Assembly: GCA_021793495.1 (NCBI GenBank)
Contig: JAJYSQ010000141.1
Span: forward strand, 1 to 5,788
Source: Actinomycetes bacterium
GTDB lineage: Bacteria > Actinomycetota > Actinomycetes > JAJYSQ01
Direction: 5' to 3'
DNA length: 5,788 nucleotides
Below the pieces are notes generated by a model. The model had not been told where the DNA came from, searched no databases, and saw only the letters and a program-made list of their open reading frames with translations. The position numbers were made by a program, and so were the translations under genes. Position 1 is the stretch's first letter. Every line of letters starts with the position of its first letter. This document shows positions 1 to 5,684 of the stretch, piece after piece.

Positions 1-20
1 GATCTCCCGCACCCGTACGC

Positions 21-1118
21 GTGGCCCGCGACCCGGACCACCCGGTCCTCGGGGTGGGGCCGACGAACAGCGCCGGGCAGGGGTACGCCTGGGCGAAGGC
101 GCTGGAACGCGCCTGGCCGCAGGTGAGCACCGAGGTGTACAGCCTGGACCATGGCAGCGTGTTCGACTTTCCCGCCGACCTGGTCATCCCGGGGGAACGG
201 TGGCGCTCCGCGGACTGGCAGCTGGCGCGGATGGCGTACGTCCGCGGCCGGTTCAGCCACCTGGTGCTCGAGTCGGGCCTCGGTGCGTTCGGCACGCTGC
301 ACGGCGGGTACACCGGCGGGGACCTGCCGGTGCTGCGGGAGGCCGGGATCGCCCTGGCGCTGGCCTTCCACGGCTCGGAGGTGCGCAGCCCGGTCCGGCA
401 CGCCGAGCTGGAGCCCACGTCGCCGTTCCGCCCGGGGGCAGGCCTGGACCCCGGCTACGTCCGGCGTATCCAGGACAGCTGCGACCGCAACGCCGAGCTG
501 GTGGTCCGGTTCACCGCCGAGGCGGGCGGACCGGTCTACGTCAGCTCCCTGGACCTGCTCGACTACGTGCCAGGCGCCCGGTGGCTACCGGTCGTGGTCG
601 ACCCGCAGGTGTGGGCGCCCGGGCCCCGGGTGCTCGAGCGGGACCGCCCGGTGGTGGTGCACATCCCGTCCAACCCGCTGCTCAAGGGCAGCGCGCTGAT
701 CGACCCGGTGCTCACCGAGCTGGACCGGCGGGGGGTCATCGAGTACCGCCGCGGGGCCCAGGTGCCGTCCTCGGCGATGCCCGACCTGGTGCGCGAGGCG
801 GACATCCTGGTCGACCAGCTCACCCTCGGGCTGTACGGGGTGCAGGCCGCGCAGGCGATGAGCGCCGGCCGGCTGGTGCTCAGCTACGTCGGCGACGCGA
901 TCCGCACCCGGCTGGCCGCGTACGACGCCGAGCTGCCGATCGTGGAGGTCGCCCCGGACACCCTCGCCGAGCAGCTGCTGGCGGTGCTGGCCGACCGGGA
1001 CCGGGCCCGGTCGGTGGCCGAGGAAGGGACGCGGTTCGCTTCGCGGTTCCACGATGGGACAATGGCGGCCGGTATCCTCGCCGAGTTCGTCGGTCTAGCC
1101 CCAGGACGGTCGCAGTGA
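21..1118 (+). CDS. GT-B glycosyltransferase (GT4-like), possibly 5'-incomplete
   Basis: Probable cytoplasmic glycosyltransferase that adds a sugar from a nucleotide donor to a lipid-linked glycan. From the GTG at 21 it has 365 residues. Visible landmarks are a first beta strand and Gly loop (VLGVGPTNSAGQG, about 9-21), HGSEVR at about 117-122, the inter-domain strand VVVDPQVW (about 191-198), and a C-terminal donor domain starting at VVVHIPSNPLLKGS (about 211-224). The donor-site region runs DILVDQLTLGLYGVQAAQAMSAGR (261-284); here Gln278 stands where GT4 enzymes normally have the last Glu of the EX7E motif. The frame is open to the window's left edge and there is no ribosome binding site ahead of 21, so the real start may lie outside. 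The fold starts sensibly soon after 21, so little can be missing. The gene overlaps the transporter permease by four bases (GTGA), which ties it to glycan export. Donor and acceptor cannot be read from the sequence. Confidence 0.82.
   Translation: MARDPDHPVLGVGPTNSAGQGYAWAKALERAWPQVSTEVYSLDHGSVFDFPADLVIPGERWRSADWQLARMAYVRGRFSHLVLESGLGAFGTLHGGYTGGDLPVLREAGIALALAFHGSEVRSPVRHAELEPTSPFRPGAGLDPGYVRRIQDSCDRNAELVVRFTAEAGGPVYVSSLDLLDYVPGARWLPVVVDPQVWAPGPRVLERDRPVVVHIPSNPLLKGSALIDPVLTELDRRGVIEYRRGAQVPSSAMPDLVREADILVDQLTLGLYGVQAAQAMSAGRLVLSYVGDAIRTRLAAYDAELPIVEVAPDTLAEQLLAVLADRDRARSVAEEGTRFASRFHDGTMAAGILAEFVGLAPGRSQ
1103..1106 (+). promoter_or_regulatory. Ribosome binding site for the permease
   Basis: AGGA eight bases upstream of GTG 1115. 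It is modest, but together with the GTGA overlap it decides the permease start against the long upstream open frame. Confidence 0.5.
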
Positions 1119-2044
1119 CGTCAATCAGCACGGACGCCGGCTCCACGCGGCGGACCCGGCGGAGCGCGGACTTCCTGGAGAACCACCATGTCTACGAGGC
1201 TCACCGGATCGGCCTGCCGCCGATGCGCCCGTACTTCCGAGAGCTCTGGCGCCGGCGTCGTTTCGCCTACGAGCTCTCGCACACCGGTCTGAAGGCCGAC
1301 CATTTCGAGAGCCCGCTCGGGGCGATCTGGCTGGTGCTCAACCCGTTGCTGCTCGCGGTGGTCTACTACCTGCTGGTCTCGGTGATCTCCAGCTCGACCC
1401 GGTCCCAGGGGTCGGCGTACGGGTTCGCCTACCTCGCCCACATCCTGATCGGCTTGTTCACCTGGTACTACGTGCAGAACAGCATGGGCATCGGGGCGAC
1501 CTCGGTCACCGCGGGGGGTCGGCTGGTGCTCAACCAGGCGTTCCCCCGGATGCTGCTGCCGATCTCCTCGGTGATCACCTCGTTGCTGATGTACCTGCCC
1601 ACGCTGCCGGTGTACGTGGTGATCTTCTTCGCCGGTCGCGCCCTGGACCCGAAGAGCGGGCTTCCTCCGCTGGGCTGGCCGGTGCTGTGGACCCCGGTGA
1701 TCATCCTGCTGCTGACCGGGATCGGGCTGGGGCTCGCCATGATCTTCGCGACGATGATGGTGTACTACCGCGACACCAACAAGTTCTTGTCCTACATCAT
1801 CCGGATCTGGCTGTACCTCAGCCCGGTGCTGTGGACGGTGGACCGGCTGCACGGCTGGCACCGGATCCTGCTCTACATCAACCCGGTAGGCACCACGATC
1901 GGCGCGATGACCGACATCTGGATCAACGGCGTGCAGCCGAACGTGACCATGATGCTCAGTTCGCTGGCCTGGTCGGTCGGTCTGCTGGTCGTCGGCGGGC
2001 TGCTGTTCATGTCCCGGGAGCGTGACTTTGCTGTCCGACTCTGA
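1115..2044 (+). CDS. ABC-2 type polysaccharide export permease (Wzm/TagG-like)
   Basis: Membrane subunit of an ABC transporter that moves a lipid-linked glycan (O-antigen, teichoic acid or similar wall polymer) across the cytoplasmic membrane. From the GTG at 1115 it has 309 residues, normal for the family. The frame stays open far upstream, but that stretch is Arg/Gly/Ala/Pro-rich and antisensical, being the out-of-frame reading of the preceding glycosyltransferase. The GTG sits in a GTGA overlap with that gene's stop and has an AGGA eight bases upstream. A charged N-terminal cytoplasmic part (about 1-66, with the amphipathic segment PYFRELWRRRRFAYEL) precedes about six hydrophobic segments near 70-91, 105-121, 146-173, 190-216, 226-240 and 280-299. 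VYYRDTNKFL followed by WLYLSPVLW (about 217-240) is the usual ABC-2 exporter pattern. Its ATPase partner follows with a 23-base overlap. The polymer exported is inferred from the neighbours only. Confidence 0.93.
   Translation: MTSISTDAGSTRRTRRSADFLENHHVYEAHRIGLPPMRPYFRELWRRRRFAYELSHTGLKADHFESPLGAIWLVLNPLLLAVVYYLLVSVISSSTRSQGSAYGFAYLAHILIGLFTWYYVQNSMGIGATSVTAGGRLVLNQAFPRMLLPISSVITSLLMYLPTLPVYVVIFFAGRALDPKSGLPPLGWPVLWTPVIILLLTGIGLGLAMIFATMMVYYRDTNKFLSYIIRIWLYLSPVLWTVDRLHGWHRILLYINPVGTTIGAMTDIWINGVQPNVTMMLSSLAWSVGLLVVGGLLFMSRERDFAVRL
2016..2020 (+). promoter_or_regulatory. Ribosome binding site for the export ATPase
   Basis: GGGAG inside the permease coding end. Only one base separates it from GTG 2022, while seven bases separate it from TTG 2028, so it favours a TTG start two codons further in. 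Confidence 0.5.
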
Positions 2045-2894
2045 CGCCATCTCTCTCGAGCAGGCCAAGCTCGAGGGGCTGCGGCGCGGTTCACGGGTGA
2101 TCGACGCCGACGACCTTGCGGTCGGCCTGGAGGACGTCTGGATCCGGTACAAGCCGATGGTCGACGCCAACCGGACCATCAAGGGCTCGGTCCTCGGCCT
2201 GTGGAACCGCAAGCGCCGGGACGCCAAGAAGAAGACCCGGGTGATCGAGGCGGTGCGGGGGGTCACCATGGACATCGGCGGTGGCACGGTGATGGGCATC
2301 GTGGGGGCCAACGGTGCGGGCAAGTCCACGTTGATGCGGGCGATGGCTGGCATCCTCGCCCCCAGCCAGGGACGGATCGTGGTCAACGGCCGGGTCTCCA
2401 CGCTGCTGGCCCTCGGCATCGGGTTCAACGGGAACCTCTCGGGCCGGGCCAACGTGGTCCTGGGGGGGCTGGCCGCGGGGCTCACCCGTGAGGAGGTCGA
2501 GAACAAGTTCGAGGAGATCGCGGCCTTCGCCGACCTGCCCGAGGGGTTCATCGAGATGCCGATGCGCACCTACTCCTCCGGCATGTACGGCCGGCTCGGG
2601 TTCGCGGTCGCCGTCCACATGGACCCGGACATCCTGCTGATCGACGAGGCCCTGAGCACCGGGGACGCGGCGTTCAAGGAGAAGTCGATGGACAAGATGC
2701 GCGAGCTGGTCTCCCAGGCGCGCACCATCGTGATCGTCTCCCATGCCATGGGCACCATCGTCGAGCTGTGCAACGACGCGGCCTGGATGCACCGGGGGGA
2801 GCTCATCCAGCGCGGCGACCCGGAGGAAGTCACCGAGTCCTACCTGCGGTTCCTCAAGGTCGGGGAGTCCGCCGTGGTCCGCGAGGACCTCTGA
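2022..2894 (+). CDS. ABC polysaccharide export ATPase (Wzt/TagH-like, short form)
   Basis: Nucleotide-binding subunit that powers the permease encoded just upstream. Counting from the GTG at 2022 (290 residues), Walker A is GANGAGKST at 95-103, the ABC signature is the variant YSSGMYGRL at 184-192, Walker B is ILLIDEA at 204-210 with Asp208 and Glu209, the D-loop is STGD at 212-215 and the switch His is 241. LGIGFNGNLSGRANV (131-145) is the typical glycan-exporter version of the Q-loop region. The family insertion between the first strand and Walker A is present as a basic stretch (RTIKG...WNRKRRDAKKK, about 51-71). The protein ends about 40 residues after the NBD core, so it lacks the C-terminal glycan-binding domain of O8/O9a-type Wzt. 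About 35 residues precede the first NBD strand, so the start is open: GTG 2022 is only one base from the GGGAG ribosome binding site, TTG 2028 is ideally spaced, and GTG 2097 is a third option. Confidence 0.94.
   Translation: MTLLSDSDAISLEQAKLEGLRRGSRVIDADDLAVGLEDVWIRYKPMVDANRTIKGSVLGLWNRKRRDAKKKTRVIEAVRGVTMDIGGGTVMGIVGANGAGKSTLMRAMAGILAPSQGRIVVNGRVSTLLALGIGFNGNLSGRANVVLGGLAAGLTREEVENKFEEIAAFADLPEGFIEMPMRTYSSGMYGRLGFAVAVHMDPDILLIDEALSTGDAAFKEKSMDKMRELVSQARTIVIVSHAMGTIVELCNDAAWMHRGELIQRGDPEEVTESYLRFLKVGESAVVREDL
2883..2887 (+). promoter_or_regulatory. Possible ribosome binding site for the second glycosyltransferase
   Basis: GAGGA three bases before CTG 2891, within the last codons of the ATPase. 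The spacing is short but usable for a coupled start. The GTG alternative at 2930 has only a weak GGCGG eight bases ahead. Confidence 0.4.
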
Positions 2895-3964
2895 CCGGTC
2901 GGGCCGGGCAACCACCGGCGGTCAGCGTCGTGTCCAGCGTGCGCACCCGGCAGGACGCCCGGCTGGCCCGGGTCTGCCTGGCGCTGTCGCGGACCGGGCT
3001 GCCGGTCGAGGTGCTGGCCCGCGCCGGTGCCGTCGACCCGGCCCACCGGGTCGCCGCCGCGATGCTCGCGCCCTGGCGGGCCCGAGGCCGGGTGCTGGTG
3101 ATCCTCGACCCGGACCTGAGCCCATCGGCCACCCTGGTCCGCCTGGTGCGCCGGCGCCGGCTGGTGGTGGACGTCTCCGAGGACTACCTCGCGCTGCTGG
3201 CCGACCGGTCCTGGGCGACCGGCACGGCCGGCGTCGTGGCCCGAGCCGTTGCCCGGACCTCGACCTTCCTGGCCAGCCGGGCCGACCTCACCGTGGTGGC
3301 CGACGAGCACGTCCCCCCGCACCGGGCCCGCCACCGGCTGGTCGTGCGCAACCTGCCCGACGCCTCGTACCTGCCCGAGGCCGGTGAGCCGGAGCCGAGC
3401 CCCCGGGCGGTGTACGTCGGCGACGTGCGCACCAGCCGCGGCCTGCGCACCATGCTCACGGCCATCGAGGGAGCCCCGGGGTGGACGCTCGACCTGGTCG
3501 GCCCGGTCGCCGCCGCCGACCACGCCTGGGTGGCGGCCTGGCAGGGGAGCTCCCCGGCCGCTGGCCGGGTCCGCTGGCACGGACGGCTGCCGCTGGACCA
3601 GGCCTGGGCGGTGGCCCGCGGCGCCTGGGTCGGGCTGGCGCTGCTGGAGGACACCCCGGCGTTCCGCGCCGCCGTGCCGGGCAAGCTCTACGAGTACCTC
3701 GGGGCGGGGCTCGCGGTGCTGACCACGCCGTTGCCGAGGATGGCGCGACTCGTGGAGCGCTCCGGTGCCGGGCGCACCGTGGCCGACGCCGCCGAGGCGT
3801 CCGATACCCTGCGACGGTGGTTGGCGCACCCCGACCGGGTGCGGGGCCATCGTGAGGCCGCTCGCCGCTGGGCCAACGCCTGGCGCACCGGGCCCTCGCC
3901 GTACGACGACCTGACCGACGCGGTGAGCGCGTTGGCCGGTCCTCAGCCGAAGGAGGCCGGGTGA
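2891..3964 (+). CDS. GT-B glycosyltransferase (GT4-like)
   Basis: Probable cytoplasmic glycosyltransferase for assembly of the exported glycan. Counting from the CTG at 2891 (357 residues), the N-terminal domain starts with strand AVSVVSSV (10-17) followed by RTRQDARLARVCLALSRTG, the usual first strand and helix of this group. DVSEDYLALL (94-103) resembles the DvHEDYP segment of related transferases, with Ser for His. VVRNLPD (151-157) marks the linker. The donor domain has AVYVGDVRTSRGL (173-185), LDLVGP, RVRWHGRLP (226-234) and VPGKLYEYLGAGLAVL (262-277), where Glu268 is the conserved donor-site acid. The start is uncertain. GTG 2930 would remove half of the first beta strand. CTG 2891 keeps it, forms a CTGA overlap with the upstream stop and has GAGGA three bases ahead. 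An ATG at 2768 would add a low-complexity Arg/Pro/Gly tail that overlaps the ATPase and looks like an out-of-frame reading. If non-canonical starts are disallowed, use 2930-3964 (344 residues). The sugar is unknown. Confidence 0.85.
   Translation: MTGRAGQPPAVSVVSSVRTRQDARLARVCLALSRTGLPVEVLARAGAVDPAHRVAAAMLAPWRARGRVLVILDPDLSPSATLVRLVRRRRLVVDVSEDYLALLADRSWATGTAGVVARAVARTSTFLASRADLTVVADEHVPPHRARHRLVVRNLPDASYLPEAGEPEPSPRAVYVGDVRTSRGLRTMLTAIEGAPGWTLDLVGPVAAADHAWVAAWQGSSPAAGRVRWHGRLPLDQAWAVARGAWVGLALLEDTPAFRAAVPGKLYEYLGAGLAVLTTPLPRMARLVERSGAGRTVADAAEASDTLRRWLAHPDRVRGHREAARRWANAWRTGPSPYDDLTDAVSALAGPQPKEAG
3949..3956 (+). promoter_or_regulatory. Strong ribosome binding site for the acetyltransferase
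   Basis: GAAGGAGG, a near-perfect match to the anti-Shine-Dalgarno sequence, four bases before GTG 3961. It is the strongest such site in the window and fixes this start. Confidence 0.75.
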
Positions 3965-4587
3965 GCCAGGTCGTCCCCACCGCGCCGCGCCCGGGGGTCC
4001 GCATCCAGCCATCGGCTGACGTCGACCCTCGCGCGCACATCGGTGCCGGCTCGTCCGTCTGGCACCTGGCCCAGGTCCGCGAGGACGCCGTGCTCGGCCG
4101 GGACTGCATCATCGGCCGGGGCGCGTACGTGGGCACCGGGGTCACCATGGGTGACGGGTGCAAGCTGCAGAACTATGCGTTGGTGTACGAGCCGGCGGTG
4201 CTCGGGGCCGGGGTGTTCGTCGGCCCGGCCGCGGTGCTGACCAACGACCAGTACCCGCGGGCGGTCGACCCGTCGGGCCGGGTGAAGACGGCCGACGACT
4301 GGCATGCGGTCGGCGTGGTCGTCGGCGAGGGGGCCGCGATCGGCGCGCGGGCGGTGTGCGTGGCACCCGTGCGGATCGGGCGGTGGGCCACGGTCGCCGC
4401 CGGAGCCGTGGTCACCCGCGACGTGCCGGACTTCGCCCTGGTCGCCGGGGTACCGGCCCGCCGCATCCGGTGGGTGGGCCGGGCCGGGGTGCCGCTGGTC
4501 GCCCAGAGCGCGGGGCGGTGGCGGTGCCCGAGCACCGGCGCCGAGTACGTCGAGCAGAACGGAACCCTGACGGAGGTCGCACGATGA
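3961..4587 (+). CDS. Left-handed beta-helix sugar N-acetyltransferase (WbpD/WlbB-like)
   Basis: Predicted acetyl-CoA-dependent N-acetyltransferase acting on an amino group of a nucleotide sugar; in the WbpD/WlbB case this is the 3-amino group of UDP-2-acetamido-3-amino-2,3-dideoxy-glucuronate. The 208 residues form repeated hexapeptides (IGAGSSVWH, VLGRDCIIGRGAYVGTGVTMGDG, GVFVGPAAVL) over about 17-92. The family insertion loop is LTNDQYPRAVDPSGRVKTADDW (93-114). More hexapeptide turns follow at about 118-152, then the closing RDVPDFALVAGVPARRIRWVG (153-173). The VWH at 33-35, KLQN at 68-71 and TNDxYPRA signature are those of the WbpD/WlbB group; the usual second Asn after QN is Tyr72 here. 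The short tail WRCPSTGAEY (187-196) resembles the C-terminal Cys/Tyr tail of relatives. The GTG start is well supported: GAAGGAGG lies four bases ahead and it overlaps the previous stop as GTGA. FdtC/QdtC-type dTDP-sugar acetyltransferases share this fold and are the main alternative. Confidence 0.9.
   Translation: MSQVVPTAPRPGVRIQPSADVDPRAHIGAGSSVWHLAQVREDAVLGRDCIIGRGAYVGTGVTMGDGCKLQNYALVYEPAVLGAGVFVGPAAVLTNDQYPRAVDPSGRVKTADDWHAVGVVVGEGAAIGARAVCVAPVRIGRWATVAAGAVVTRDVPDFALVAGVPARRIRWVGRAGVPLVAQSAGRWRCPSTGAEYVEQNGTLTEVAR
4572..4576 (+). promoter_or_regulatory. Ribosome binding site for the aminotransferase
   Basis: GGAGG seven bases before ATG 4584, inside the end of the acetyltransferase gene. 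It decides the start against the long frame-open extension upstream. Confidence 0.7.
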
Positions 4588-5684
4588 TTCCAGCAGCCCA
4601 CCCGCTGATCGGTGAGGAGGAGCGCGCCGCGGTCGACCGCGTGCTCGCCTCGGGCATGATCGCCCAGGGTCCGGAGGTCGCCGCGTTCGAGGAGGAGTTC
4701 TCTGCCCTGGTCGCCGGCCGGCACTGCGTCGCGGTGAACTCCGGCACCTCCGCCCTGCACCTGGGGCTGCTGGCGGCCGGGATCGGCCCGGGTGACGAGG
4801 TGGTCGTGCCCTCGTTCACGTTCGCTGCGACGGCCAACTCGGTCGCTCTCGCCGGGGCCACCCCCGTGTTCGCCGACATCGAGATCGACCACTTCTGCCT
4901 GGATCCACAGGCGGTGGCCGCCGCGATCACCCCGCGGACCGCGGCCATCATGCCGGTGCACCTGTACGGGCACCCGGCGGCCATGGACGCCCTGCGGGCG
5001 TTGGCCGAACGGCACCAGCTGGCGATCATCGAGGATGCCGCGCAGGCGCACGCCGCGAGTCTCGGTGGCACGCCGGTCGGGGCGTTCGGCACGGTCGCGG
5101 CCTTCAGCTTCTACCCGACGAAGAACATGACGACCGGTGAGGGCGGCATGATCGTCACCCCCGACGCCGAGGTGGCTCGCCGGGCTCGGCTGCTGCGCAA
5201 CCAGGGCATGGAACGCCGGTACGCCAACGAGCTGGTCGGGTTCAACGCCCGGATGACCGACATGAACGCCGCGATCGGCCGGGTCCAGCTGCGCAAGCTC
5301 CCCGGGTGGACCAAGGCCCGCCAGGAGAACGCCGGGTACCTCGATGCCCACCTGACCGGCGTGGTGGTCCCGCCGGTCGCCCCGGGCGCGGTCCACGTCT
5401 ACCACCAGTACACGATCCGCATCCCCGGGTCCGGGGAGCATCGGGACGCGGTCGCCGCCCGGCTGGCCGACGCCGGCGTGGGCAGTGGCGTCTACTACCC
5501 GATCCCGAACCACCGGCTGCCGTCCTTCGTCGACGCCCATGGTCAGGTCCAGCTCCCGGTGACCGAGCAGGCGGCCCGCGAGGTGCTCTCCCTGCCGGTG
5601 CACCCGTCGCTGTCCGAGGCCGACCTGGCCACGATCGCCACGGCGACCACCCAGGCCGTGCACGCGGTCGGCGGTGCGGCGTGA
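4584..5684 (+). CDS. PLP-dependent sugar aminotransferase, DegT/DnrJ/EryC1/StrS family
   Basis: Transfers an amino group, usually from glutamate, to a keto group on a nucleotide sugar in the cytoplasm. It has 366 residues, the normal length. Family landmarks are GPEVAAFEEEFSAL (29-42), the PLP phosphate loop NSGTSALHLGLLAAGIGPGDEVVVPSFTF (52-80), IMPVHLYGHPAAM (122-134), EDAAQAHAA (150-158) with Asp151 and Gln154 contacting PLP, and SFYPTKNMTTGEGGMIVT (175-192) with Lys180 as the Schiff-base lysine. NARMTDMNAAIGRVQLRKL (221-239) and LPVHPSL (337-343) complete the fold. The ATG start has GGAGG seven bases upstream and overlaps the acetyltransferase stop as ATGA. A frame-open extension upstream to 4158 is an out-of-frame reading of the acetyltransferase. 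Neighbours on both sides suggest a WbpE/WlbC role, a C3 aminotransferase for a diacetamido-uronic acid, but the lysine motif is not the one usual in C3 enzymes. Family call is secure; position of amination is not. Confidence 0.94.
   Translation: MIPAAHPLIGEEERAAVDRVLASGMIAQGPEVAAFEEEFSALVAGRHCVAVNSGTSALHLGLLAAGIGPGDEVVVPSFTFAATANSVALAGATPVFADIEIDHFCLDPQAVAAAITPRTAAIMPVHLYGHPAAMDALRALAERHQLAIIEDAAQAHAASLGGTPVGAFGTVAAFSFYPTKNMTTGEGGMIVTPDAEVARRARLLRNQGMERRYANELVGFNARMTDMNAAIGRVQLRKLPGWTKARQENAGYLDAHLTGVVVPPVAPGAVHVYHQYTIRIPGSGEHRDAVAARLADAGVGSGVYYPIPNHRLPSFVDAHGQVQLPVTEQAAREVLSLPVHPSLSEADLATIATATTQAVHAVGGAA

Noticed and set aside
131..145. Absence of the canonical Q-loop in the ATPase as a sign of decay (residue coordinates 131-145; DNA about 2412-2456)
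   Set aside because: The LGxGFNxxLSGRxN form is the normal version of this region in glycan-exporter ATPases, and all other catalytic motifs are intact.
200..1114. In-frame N-terminal extension of the permease back to ATG 200
   Set aside because: The extension overlaps the first glycosyltransferase for more than 900 bases and translates to Arg/Gly/Ala/Pro-rich sequence. The GTGA start at 1115 gives a normal-length permease.
877..1532. Near-repeat GGCTGGTGCTCA seen around 880, 1329 and 1520
   Set aside because: Each copy encodes Leu-Val-Leu with the preferred codons in a conserved hydrophobic stretch. Copies are short and irregularly spaced, so codon bias explains them.
1121..2569. 482-residue open frame on the minus strand, opposite the permease and ATPase
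   Set aside because: It lies fully opposite two clear transporter genes. Its translation is His/Arg/Asp/Pro-rich with no recognisable motif, as expected for antisense of GC-rich coding DNA.
2840..4012. 390-residue open frame on the minus strand, opposite the second glycosyltransferase
   Set aside because: Gly/Arg/Pro/Gln-rich low-complexity translation and no family features; a high-GC shadow.
4158..4583. In-frame N-terminal extension of the aminotransferase back to ATG 4158
   Set aside because: It is an out-of-frame reading of the acetyltransferase. ATG 4584 has a good ribosome binding site and gives the usual family N-terminus.
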